NCBI GenBank assembly: GCA_030141605.1 | Contig: JAQGDQ010000281.1 | Location: forward strand, 244,001-303,464 | Direction of reading: 5' to 3' | DNA from: Tubiluchus corallicola | Taxonomy: Eukaryota; Priapulida; Priapulimorpha; Priapulimorphida; Tubiluchidae | Length of the DNA stretch: 59,464 nucleotides | In this document: positions 48,701 through 59,464 of the stretch, piece after piece | Position numbering within the stretch: the first letter of the stretch is position 1 | How the letters are laid out: every line of letters starts with the position of its first letter | Notes under the pieces: model-generated | Database searches by the model: none | What the model was told of the DNA's origin: nothing | The model's input: only the letters and a program-made list of their open reading frames with translations | Position numbers and translations under genes: made by a program

Positions 48701-51700
48701 AATCACATAAAACTTTTTATAAGACAGCAAGCATAACTGCTTGTTAATTTTTCCATTCATCAAATCCAGATGTAATGTGAGAAAAAATGTGAACAAAATA
48801 TTGCTGGCATTAAAAAATTAAATGATGTTTTTAATTTTTATGTGGCTTCAAAACTTTTTAGAATCCATATCAAAAGCGGTCACTTCCACACATCATTGGC
48901 TCATCCGGCTTTGCAACTGATGATTCCATAGGGTTAGGCTGGATGTCAGAAGAAGAGGAGACAGAAGAAGAAGAAGAAAGAAAGATATTCAAGGAAGAGT
49001 CAGAAAGCTCCGAGGAGGATAAGCTAATTACAAAGGAGCGACGCAAGTCTCTTGGCGTAAGTGAGATTTCCAAATTCTTCAGATGGTCTGTAGTTTGTTA
49101 TAAAATATTTAGATATATATATATAAATTGCTGAAGTTAAACCATACCTTTAGTAGTCAGTTTTGATATGTAAAGCTCGTTTAATGTTCATCCAGTGAAA
49201 ATGTTCCTTTTGGGCTGAACACAATTGAGTATTAAATAAAGTTTATGTCTTTATTTGTTTAGAGTGAACAGTACAGTGATGATGAGGAAAATCTGTTTCA
49301 ACCTCAGCGCAAAGTCACCAAAGATGCAGAAGACGAAAATATTGACTCATTTGTTCCACATGATCTCTTTGCCTCTGATTTGATGTCACAAATCAATGCA
49401 GATAAAACGTCAGGTAAAATTAAAGTTAAAGGTGTACAGTGGGCCTGTATAATTGTTCTTGTACTAAAAGAGGTATCTGTGTAGGTGCTTCTGTGTGCGT
49501 ATGCTCATAGCATCCTTGTGTAGCTTGTTCAAGATAAGTGTCTTGTGTAGTATGTCATAAAGGCGGTTATAGTAGGTGTAAGAGTATTCCTGCACGTGTT
49601 CCTATGAAAGGCATTTTAGACGCTTTGTAAATCATTCAGTTTTTCAAGGCAAACGTTTTTGTTAACTGTCAGCAAAATCAAATTTAGCATATCTAACTTC
49701 TAAAAAGTTTTCCAAAAAAACCAGTAAAAGAGTCAGTGTGGAAATATTTTTCTGTTGCTGTTATCGTATTGTATTTTAAATGATAGCAATAAGAGTTTAT
49801 GTAGCCATTTGAGTCTGTTTTTGTTTACTTATAAAATGCTTTGTTAGGAAGAGAAAGGTCTACATCCAACATAAGTAAATCAAGTACCAGAAGTCGTGGG
49901 AGTTCTGGTGAAAAAAGAAGTCAAACAAGGCCAACAAAACAGTCATTTACTGGTAGCAGTGGTAAGCTTAATAACACTTTCAGATGTCTACTATCTAACA
50001 TTGAGTAAGTTATGATCATCTAAAAGATGTGTAAAAAAATGATAAAAATTTTGTTTTTGTAAGTTTGTGTGTTTTTCGTCATTTAATGAAATCAGGATTA
50101 TATGAAAAGTATTGCAGTAGTATGTTAGGATTTTAGCTTTCTTCTCTGAGGTTGGATTCTGTTTTTGTGCGTATTGAGCCATTGATATGTAATTGCAAGT
50201 ATGACATTATATATAGGTGGATAAGTAGCTTCATGGCCAAAGATTACTTATCTGGAAAAGGTTTCTTCCTAACAATAGGGGGCTGGCAATTTGTTAATTA
50301 TGATTTTATGCGTAGAAGGTGATCTGTTTGCACCACATGCTGACGAAGATCATGATTCACCCTTCGCAAAAAGTGGTAACTTATTTTCTGGAAAAAGAGG
50401 CTTATTTGATGAAGAGGAGGGGGATAAGGAGGTATAGTTTATAGTAATTGCTCTGTGTGTTTATTTCATTGTTCAATTGTTTATCTTTTGTTCCTTACTA
50501 CTGGCCAAATGACACAACTCTTTTCATACATACTTGGTTTGATAGCCAGTGTATGGTATGTTAGAGACCTTCATTGTCACAAAACGTACAAAGGAAACTC
50601 GACTGTGATATCGTAAATAATTCTAGCTTTTATTTCAATTGGTTGATAAACAAGATAAACAAAAGCTTAATGAGATAATGTGAAATTATATAAAGCAAGA
50701 AAAGTCGTAAAGTATGAGAAGACATCTGAGGTGCTGTTTAGTACAAAACAGTTTGTAACAATGCATGGTAAAATACGATAAGTCAAATAACCTGGGTGAG
50801 GCTGTATATTTCAGTTATTAAAATTAGTTCTTTTGTAGGGTTCAAATTTACCACAGTAACAAAAGTTAACTTGTTCTTAAAACGAAAAAATCTTGAAAAA
50901 ATTGCACTTTGCAGTTTGCTTTCCTTAACCAGGTTGCACATTCTTTTTGCTTTGATTAAAACTTTCATGTTAGTAATGCATCTTGTAGTTTGAATCCTGC
51001 ATTTATGTAGTTTGTGGCTTTCTTGGAAACACCAGGAAACAGATTTCCTGCCTTACAGAAAAAAGTTTTAAATATGTGGAATGTGATGCAAATTCATTAC
51101 ACTCATTACAAATGAACAAATAGGTGCATAAAATAAAGCAGTGTTAAAGTAAAAGACATTTTTAGGATGGTGGACTTTTTGATGAAGGAACAGAAAAAGT
51201 TGATTCAAAGAACATTCAGCAAACTGGCGAAAAGGAGGAAAGCCTGATAGAGCCAAGAAAAGAGCGAACATTAACAGGAAAAAAGCTACCAGCCGGAGCT
51301 GTGTCTTTATTTGGAACAGGTTCTATGTTATTGTTGTTGTAGTGGGTGTTAATGTAAGCTGGCATTTCTCACTCAAGTGTGGCAAGATTGGACTTAGTTC
51401 ATTGTCAGTCGTAATCCTCTAATATAAACTATCAAATGTTTACAATTATCGTAATAAATTCGCATAAAGCCAGTTGTCATTTTACGCCTAAATTTGGAAT
51501 GAAGTCTGACCTGAATGTTCAAGTGATCCCTTACACTTAAGATGCTGTACGTGTAAGCGTACTGAGTATTAGTAGCACCCATCATTGGGAACACTGGCAT
51601 ACTTGTAAGACAGATGGTAATTTTAAATTTATTTTGTTTAAAAAATGGAAAAGGACATTAATAAATTAAGTTGTGGTCTTGGTCGTAAAGTAGGTCGTAA

Positions 51701-54700
51701 GTTAAATAGGTTGTACGTTGATGACTATGTGTATTCTTTTAACAGTTTCACAGCATTATTTCTTGTTCCAAGCTTCTCAGATAGTCTGCACAAAAGAAAT
51801 AATTTTTAAAATGCAATTATGGGTTTTTAGGTGGATCAGATCAACTCTTTGGGATTCCTGCTTCTGAAAAGAATGAGCCAGCTGATGTTTCTCAACCTCC
51901 TGCTGAAGGTTCTCTATTCGATGATGATGAAGATGATCTCTTCAGCATACCTATCTCAGCAAAAACTGCAAAACCAAAATCGAGTATGCATTTGGTTTAA
52001 TGTTTCAAGCTTCAATACTCTTATGCTGTCGATTTCACACACAGTATATATATATATCACAAATTGGATACATCAGTGCAAAGCTGTAACCAGATCATGT
52101 GCCACAATGCTTTCGGTCATGGAGATGAAACTTTTGTCAACAAAGCAGACTGCGTCACAAAATACTGAATTTCACATCTTTTAAAATTATTCCAGGAAGG
52201 CCCAGCAAAAAAATTGGTGCAGACCCTGAACTGTTGACAACATGTCGCCATGACGAACATATTCACGAATGATCAATAATGCAAGTTTATCTAAAATAAT
52301 AGTGACTCATTTATTTAGAAAATAAGCTGAAGAATATGTGTGGTATGCCCCTTATAAGCATTCTGTATTTTTTCAGTGGGACGTTACAAAATTGAAATGT
52401 TGAATTATGCTGTTGTCACATTGTTTATCACAATCAATTTGGATTTAATGAAATGAATCTGAATCTTTCTGAATCTTTTATCTCCATTCGTGCATTGTTT
52501 TTTCTGTGACATGAAAATTGTTCAAAAACCGTAGTTTTCCATGCCTGTGTTTGAACAAAATTTTTGCAAAATTTGGATAGGCCCATTTGGAGTAGTAGAC
52601 TCTGTGTAATGGTGGTTTTTTTGTTTACGTTTTTCCCTTTGCCTCAAACCAAAAACTTAAAACCTGCTAACGAAGAACGAAACTTTAGGTTAATTATTTT
52701 ACTCTAAAATTGTGGACAAAATGGCTGGGCGTGCCTAATAGCTTTGAAAATATTGAAAATTAGCCACATCAATATTTATTTAATTCCGTGAGTCTCGCCT
52801 ATTATGGAAGTTTCTGTAGCATTAATTTCATCCGGTTAAAAGACATGATAATAATTAGCGTCCATCTATGTATAATTTTGATTGTCAATGCCTGCATAAA
52901 TTGCATTCTTTAGTCATAAACACTCAAGTCTGTAAAAATGTTTGTTAGTAAAGGAATACTGGTCGATCTCATTTCCAAAGGGTGGGTAATGAAATTTTAC
53001 ATAACTTGAAACTGTGTAATTGTTGCAATAGCTTGTGTATGCAGTTTCATTTTATGTAGTTACTGCTAGCAGTGAATACCTCTTGAGAACATTTACTTGT
53101 GAAGTTCTTTAATGTTAAACAGTGTTTAAAAATATTGTAACTAACTATATAATTATTATAGTATCATCCATATTAATATTCTTTACCAAAAGGCAGTATT
53201 GGTGCATTATAATCCATGTTTCTATTTTGCAATAACGCTTTACAGAATATTTCAAAGACCACGAGACTAAGCTGTTAAGGTGATCAAACTGAGTACTGTA
53301 GAAATAGGATAGATAAATTCTTAGTGACAAGATTAGTGAAAATCTTTCTTTTTCAACACAACATAAATTGCAGACAGATTCATGGATGTTTTTAATTTTT
53401 ATTTCTCACAAAAACAGATATTTTGAAACCCATTACAGGTTTCTTCATCAGTGTTTGTGCAAGTACATGGCATCCTTGAAATGGCAGATTGAAGAAAAAG
53501 CCCTAACAAAAATACACAAAAGTGCCTTCACCACAACCAGCATCACAACCCCAGAAACCCCAATAACAAATATTTATGTACATAATTTAATGGATATAAT
53601 CATGTTACAAGCCGTCTACTAAATTTTTGATATAAAGTAAGCCACCCACTATTAATGTACCGAGATTATTCTAAATCTTTTTGATTATTAATCATAGCAC
53701 CACTAAATTTCTTTATGTAAAGTGCTTTTTTTACAGCCATTTACAATACTTCTGTAAAGTTCCTCTTTTACAATCTTTCTTTATCCTTGTTTATTAATTA
53801 TAGAGATTTTTATTCAATATATACTGCACATGGATACAGTGAAATGATTACCAAAATTTTTACCTTGTGGGTTACTGGGTTAGTAGGGTTTTCGATTTGG
53901 TTCTCTCACCTCCCTCTTAACTACAAGACTACCGAGACCAAACCAATGATTACGTATCGCCCACTGGTAACTTGCCTGTGTTGGTACGTTTTGATGCGTT
54001 CACACATATTAGAGTTATGCCTGAATTTCTATTAATAACTGTCTTTATAAATTTATGCAAAAGTATTTACAAATAAACTTTATTTAAATGAAATTACCCA
54101 AAACTATTGAAGCTGTCGAAAGAATGCAGTGCCCAATTTTAGTTTGCAGCTTAATATTATCCATGGGAAGAAATATCTGAAGAGCAAATGTTGTTTTAGT
54201 TAAAACTTATTTCACAATAAAAGAAAAAAATATGTATGTCGTCTTCACACTGTTGTATGCTGCACAATGAACCTTGCTTTACATGTTATTTTAGCTCGAC
54301 CAACATCGTTGTTTGATGGTGATAGTGGCAGTGACTATGATGATGTAAAAAGTGCTCGTAAAGAAGACGAAAGTGTAAATAAGAAACAGGTATAATTCTT
54401 ATGGCACTAATAAAGAATCTTTTTGCTTTTCAAGCCATTTATTATTATTTTAGTTTGTCTTGTTTTGCCTTATTTTGCACAAGTTATGAACATTATTTTT
54501 AGACACCCTATACCACACCTAACGAGCCTATAATAGCAGCAATAGGAACTGAAAATGGCAGTGGTCCAAATGGTATTGTAGAGCGAAGACCCTCGAGTCA
54601 GATTAGCGACGAGAAAAAGGGAAGTACCCCTTTGTCAGCCTCCAGCAACAGTCTATTTGCGGACGAACCAGATAGGGACATGTTTTCCTCCATTCCACCA

Positions 54701-57111
54701 CCTCTTACTGCCAGGTTTGTCATAATTTAGTTTACAGATTCTTTTATTGATGTGCTTATTTATTGGTGCTTTCATTGCTACTGTGTTACTGGCCATCTTA
54801 TTAGTCTGCTATCAATCATCATTGAAGTGTCTGAAGCCTTGCTAAATCAATATTTGCTAGATTTAATAGAACTTTAGAATCCTTAAATAAGGCCGTGTTA
54901 ATAGCTCTTAGCACATCCAAGGTTGTCAATAAAGCCTGGCGTAAAAGTCTATTCCACAAGCTTCACTCTTATAAACTAGGGTGGTAGCATGATGTCTGTT
55001 TGTTTCTGCAAGTTGTTTATAAAGGCTGTCTATGTATAAAATAAAAGCTGATGGTGTTTAAACGTTCTACCATAGCACGTACTTCATTTCAACTCTTCCT
55101 CAGGTTCATTTAAACTTGGTACTTTCAATGCTTGCTAATTATACTGATGATAGTGTTCAATAGTTACCACAAAACCATCCTGGACAACTCGCGATTGGAA
55201 GCACCTTGCTTGCCTCTGAAATGATCTCGATTTCCAGAAGATTATCTTAAAATCTGGATTATAAATAATTATTTAGTTATTAAGTTCCCTAACATTTTGT
55301 GCTGGGAATTTTCTGAAAAAATTGTTGTTGTAACACTGGCGTATGTAGTCAGTTTACTTTTCAATACAAATTGTGTGTATATTGTGCTCTTCACCTTATA
55401 CTTTTCCATTATAGGACTTATGTAATTCGATTAGTAATTACTTTTAAGTGTTTTCTTGCAAGCTATTGCTAATCAATAAGTCACTTCAATCTGCTGATGA
55501 AGCATAAATGGACTGTGACCCTATTTACTGACTAAACACTGTGCTTTATCAATACAATCCACTTTTACTTAGAAAACAATTGCAAGTATTGCTGCATTTT
55601 GTCAAAAAGGTGGGAATATATTGTCTGCTTGAGAAGATTTAAATAACTGATGCTCGTAAGTATTGATATTTCAAATTTTTGATCTTCAGTGCTATTAAAT
55701 CGTCATCAGGGATGTCACTCTTTGACGATGATGACGAAGAAGATTTATTTGCGTCGTTCACACGCCAACCAGATAAACCATCGGCCAAGGTACACTCATT
55801 TGTTTGCCCAGGTCTCCTTTATTTAACCTAATTCTGTCTCGTGGCTCTTATGAGTGCGTTTACTTTTTGTGTATAAACAGGCGAAACTTTTAGTGGAAAG
55901 AACAAGACCATTAGTTTCACGAAAAGAATATTTTGCTGATTTAGAGGAGTGGTAATCATGATTCAATCTAGTTAAATCTTTAGTCAATTATTCTAACTTC
56001 ATTAATGTAAGTTAGTATAATTTTTTTTATACTAAGCTCTTGATATTCTAAGATATCAAGAATTTTTTTTTTATTGATTTGTTTTGATGCTTTCTTTGTT
56101 AGGTAGCTGAACATGTCAAGAAAGCAATAGTTGCAATTTACAAGCATTTTTTACAAGTCCTTTGTATTGTAGAGACTGTGTTTTTCTAAAACTATGTAAC
56201 GTCTTCAAAACGTTAAATGAAACAACTAATGACATTTTTTTAGTGTATTTTTACAATTATATGTAATGTGACCAGGAGAGACTTAAAATGGCAGTATTTA
56301 CTTACTAATCTGTATGTCCTGAATGGGAATTTAAATTTATAATGTTATGACTTGGCAGATAATCATCATTTTTTTGCAATAGCCGTCATCTAAGATTCCA
56401 GAAAAGAAAACGTTGTCACTATTTGATGACGATGACAATGACATTGATGTAGACATTAGTTTCTCCTCGACATCAAAAACTAGGTAATAGTTTGTAAGAA
56501 TTTTGGAACGAGTTATTGTGGTGTTTTGTTTCTATCATATCGTTAAATTTAACTTTTTTTAAATATATTCTTGTTTTTCCCCGACAACAAACAAAGTCTG
56601 CTAACCGATCGCTACTAGTAGCTAGAAATAAAGCTAATTAATTGGTCAGTAGTGAAGATAAATGAATCAATATTGTTTATCTTTGCAAAGTTTTTAATAA
56701 CTACCTATCTGCTTCAAGAACAGTTAAATGTTAATAAATGCCCAAACAGTTAACATCAATAAAACATCATAAGAAATAGTTAAAATATCAACTTAAGCTA
56801 TGTTACTTGAATTATCTTTGTTTATTTTTATGCCTACATGAGAATATGCATTTGAAGAGTGTTTTTCTTGCTATTTATGTGAATACAAACTTCTTTGTGT
56901 GTTTAGTGTAAAAGCTAATCCTGAAGCTAAGCCTGAACCTGCAAAAATCAACACTGTTCTATCAAAACCCACCTTGAAAAAATCGCTGTCTTTGTTTGAT
57001 GATGATAGTGATGAAGATGTCCATGAAGAAGGAGTGATTGCAAGCAAATCACCTAGTAACACTAATACTGAGGCAGAAATACCTGTGCCTGAAGATAAAC
57101 CACCTGTACAG
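42714..57111 (+). CDS. WASH complex subunit 2 (FAM21), 15 coding exons, 3' incomplete
   Basis: WASHC2 anchors the WASH complex to retromer-marked endosomes and promotes Arp2/3 actin nucleation there. Exons: 42714-42830, 43607-43771, 45292-45345, 46619-46783, 48862-49056, 49263-49413, 49848-49961, 50316-50431, 51166-51319, 51831-51983, 54295-54389, 54503-54714, 55690-55789, 56383-56483, 56907-57111. All introns are GT-AG and phases match, giving 699 codons. Residues 15-94 (PWEQPWTTIR, WTLAADSG, LLHYLQDFSQ, NTQFIES) match the conserved head that binds the other subunits. From about 200 on, acidic LF motifs recur (GLFDEEEG, SLFDDDEDDLF, SLFDDDDEEDLF, SLFDDDSDEDV), which in the family bind VPS35. 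KLPAGAVSLFG in exon 9 is also conserved. The C-terminal lipid- and CapZ-binding part is missing, because the sequence turns into an inverted copy of itself after exon 15. Confidence 0.93.
52196..52272 (+). other. Possible alternative terminal exon of WASHC2
   Basis: After exon 10 (which ends in phase 1) an acceptor TTATTCCAG at 52187-52195 opens a frame of 25 codons, RRPSKKIGADPELL.. to a stop at 52270-52272. Splicing here would truncate the protein after about 435 residues and remove most LF motifs. It may be chance. Confidence 0.25.
53349..55262 (+). repeat. Left arm of a 1.9-kb inverted repeat
   Basis: The reverse complement of 57506-59464. It includes the end of WASHC2 intron 10, exon 11, intron 11, exon 12 and about 550 bases of intron 12. 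The last matching bases are AATCTGGATTAT at 55262. The left end at 53349 corresponds to the right edge of the window, so the true arm may be longer. Confidence 0.95.
54840..55262 (+). pseudogene. LINE reverse transcriptase relic in intron 12
   Basis: Inside intron 12 the plus strand reads NKAWRKSLFHKLHSYK (54928 onward), recalling the KAFDKVWHxxLxxKLxxYG motif. Further on, VLSMLANYTDDS near 55120 is close to the F/YADDT catalytic box. Stops and frameshifts abound. It ends at about the breakpoint of the inverted repeat. A complementary copy lies at about 57506-57930. Confidence 0.6.
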
Positions 57112-58053
57112 GTATGAGACTCGACAATAATGAAATTTTGCTCATTTACATTCATTTAATAAATGAACACGAATTCACATCTTATAATTGCGACGTTACT
57201 CACATTGATAGCAAGATTAAAAGATCTTAGATTAGTTGACAAAAAAAATTTGAAATGTTGCTGCTTCATTGTGGTGTATTTAATGTATAATTGGCTTGTA
57301 TAATGTATAATGTATATTCAATTGATAATTTATTTAAATTGGCTTGCTTAGAAACTTCTGTTGTACAAGTAGATTATATAAGTCTTATAATGGAAATGAG
57401 TGGGTGAAATAATATAAATATATGAACACTACTTGAAAACTGATTCACATACGCCAGTAGCAACAACACTTTTCAAAATTTCAGCACAAGAAAACCTTAT
57501 GGCCAATAATCCAGATTTTAAGGTAATCTTCTGGAAATCGAGATCATTTCAGAGGCAAGCAAGGTGCTTCCAATCACGAGTTGTCCAGGATGGTTTTGTG
57601 GTAACTATTGAACACTATCATCAGTATAATTAGCAAGCATTGAAAGTACCAAGTTTAAATGAACCTGAGGAAGAGTTGAAACGAAGTACGTGCTATGGTA
57701 GAACGTTTAAACACCATCAGCTTTTATTTTATACATAGACAGCCTTTATAAACAACTTGCAGAAACAAACAGACATCATGCTACCACCCTAGTTTATAAG
57801 AGTGAAGCTTGTGGAATAGACTTTTACGCCAGGCTTTATTGACAACCTTGGATGTGCTAAGAGCTATTAACACGGCCTTATTTAAGGATTCTAAAGTTCT
57901 ATTAAATCTAGCAAATATTGATTTAGCAAGGCTTCAGACACTTCAATGATGATTGATAGCAGACTAATAAGATGGCCAGTAACACAGTAGCAATGAAAGC
58001 ACCAATAAATAAGCACATCAATAAAAGAATCTGTAAACTAAATTATGACAAAC

Positions 58054-58265
58054 CTGGCAGTAAGAGGTGGTGGAATGGAAGAAAACATGTCCCTATCTGG
58101 TTCGTCCGCAAATAGACTGTTGCTGGAGGCTGACAAAGGGGTACTTCCCTTTTTCTCGTCGCTAATCTGACTCGAGGGTCTTCGCTCTACAATACCATTT
58201 GGACCACTGCCATTTTCAGTTCCTATTGCTGCTATTATAGGCTCGTTAGGTGTGGTATAGGGTGT
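58054..58265 (-). pseudogene. Inverted copy of WASHC2 exon 12
   Basis: 212 bases complementary to exon 12 (54503-54714), with splice sites intact. I saw one difference, a synonymous TCC/TCT serine change in DMFSSIPPPL. Open, but in the wrong orientation for the gene, so it cannot be part of the same transcript. Confidence 0.9.
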
Positions 58266-58421
58266 CTAAAAATAAAACATAGCAGATGGAAAGTTTAAAA
58301 ATGATGAATGCAAAGCATAATGTTCATAACTTGTGCAAAATAAGGCAAAACAAGACAAACTAAAATAATAATAAATGGCTTGAAAAGCAAAGATTCTTTA
58401 TTAGTGCCATAAGAATTATAC

Positions 58422-58516
58422 CTGTTTCTTATTTACACTTTCGTCTTCTTTACGAGCACTTTTTACATCATCATAGTCACTGCCACTATCACCATCAAAC
58501 AACGATGTTGGTCGAG
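58422..58516 (-). pseudogene. Inverted copy of WASHC2 exon 11
   Basis: 95 bases complementary to exon 11 (54295-54389), encoding RPTSLFDGDSGSDYDDVKSA on the minus strand, with acceptor and donor intact and no difference seen. Confidence 0.9.
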
Positions 58517-59464
58517 CTAAAATAACATGTAAAGCAAGGTTCATTGTGCAGCATACAACAGTGTGAAGACGACATACATATTTTTTTCTTTTATTGTGAA
58601 ATAAGTTTTAACTAAAACAACATTTGCTCTTCAGATATTTCTTCCCATGGATAATATTAAGCTGCAAACTAAAATTGGGCACTGCATTCTTTCGACAGCT
58701 TCAATAGTTTTGGGTAATTTCATTTAAATAAAGTTTATTTGTAAATACTTTTGCATAAATTTATAAAGACAGTTATTAATAGAAATTCAGGCATAACTCT
58801 AATATGTGTGAACGCATCAAAACGTACCAACACAGGCAAGTTACCAGTGGGCGATACGTAATCATTGGTTTGGTCTCGGTAGTCTTGTAGTTAAGAGGGA
58901 GGTGAGAGAACCAAATCGAAAACCCTACTAACCCAGTAACCCACAAGGTAAAAATTTTGGTAACCATTTCACTGTATCCATGTGCAGTATATATTGAATA
59001 AAAATCTCTATAATTAATAAACAAGGAAAAAGAAAGATTGTAAAAGAGGAACTTTACAGAAGGCTGTAAATGGCTGTAAAAGAAGCACTTTACATAAAGA
59101 AATTTAGTGGTGCTATGATTAATAATCAAAAAGATTTAGAATAATCTTGGCACATTAATAGTGGGTGGCTTACTTTATATCAAAAATTTAGTAGACGGCT
59201 TGTAACATGATTATATCCATTAAATTATGTACATAAATCTTTGTTATTGGGGTTTCTGGGGTTGTGATGCTGGTTGTGGCGAAGGCACTTTTGTGTATTT
59301 TTGTTAGGGCTTTTTCTTCAATCTGCCATTTCAAGGATGCCATGTACTTGCATAAACACTGATGAAGAAACCTGTAATGGGTTTCAAAATATCCGTTTTT
59401 GTGAGAAAGAATAAAAATTAAAAACATCCATGAATCTGTCTGCAATTTATGTTGTGTTGAAAAA

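Larger units (their letters stand above)
57506..59464 (-). repeat. Right arm of the 1.9-kb inverted repeat
   Basis: Reverse complement of 53349-55262, running to the window edge. It differs by scattered substitutions and a ~43-base insertion near 58270-58313, making it about 45 bases longer. The junction into unique sequence at 57505 shows only short microhomology. Confidence 0.95.

Noticed and set aside
53368-54035. Two reading frames (84 and 82 codons) present in both arms of the inverted repeat
   Set aside because: They lie in WASHC2 intron 10 and are shared only because the intron is duplicated. No motif or start context supports a gene.
57433-57633. Frame AQENLMANNPDFK followed by GTAATC as WASHC2 exon 16
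   Set aside because: It needs a start inside the frame without an acceptor in the right phase. The in-phase acceptor gives a sequence unlike WASHC2, and the segment crosses the inverted-repeat junction.

Overview
This is an AT-rich metazoan nuclear window, probably from a non-vertebrate. The signs are GT-AG introns, long gene-poor stretches, abundant simple repeats and a mixed load of LINE, LTR, hAT, Harbinger-like, pogo-like and mariner-like remnants. Nothing in it looks prokaryotic, and the phylum cannot be named from the sequence alone.

Layout. 1-12.3 kb: two minus-strand exons (6150-6287 and 12241-12293) join in phase and encode EF-hands of a calexcitin / sarcoplasmic-calcium-binding-like protein. 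They surround simple repeats, and a tRNA-like SINE block rich in TGAYGTCA sites lies beyond the lower exon. 12.3-32.5 kb: mostly non-coding, with many trinucleotide and dinucleotide arrays, a 575-bp hAT-type element with a perfect 8-bp target duplication, a mariner-like remnant, and a Harbinger-like MITE whose empty target site survives in a second copy of the host repeat. 32.5-37.2 kb: nested transposon remains. A LINE reverse transcriptase is split by a ~1-kb insertion that itself carries a pogo-like MITE, and an LTR-retrotransposon gag region (SAP domain plus gag core) is split by the 3' end of another LINE. 37.7-38.7 kb: an intronless gene for an unrecognised secreted protein with six cysteines.

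42.7-57.1 kb: the main gene, WASHC2 (FAM21), the tail subunit of the endosomal WASH actin-nucleation complex. Fifteen coding exons, all in compatible phase, give 699 codons: the conserved head followed by many acidic LF motifs. The 3' part of the gene is absent.

53.3-59.5 kb: the most unusual structure. About 1.9 kb of the gene (exons 11 and 12 with introns) reappears in reverse complement at 57506-59464, up to the window edge. The arms are separated by 2.2 kb holding exons 13-15. They differ by scattered substitutions and a ~43-bp indel, as two alleles would. This is either a real inverted duplication that breaks WASHC2 or, at least as likely, a head-to-head joining of two haplotypes at a contig end. 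I found no clear evidence of an undescribed biological system. The best leads are the inverted repeat, possible alternative terminal exons of WASHC2, and the orphan secreted protein.
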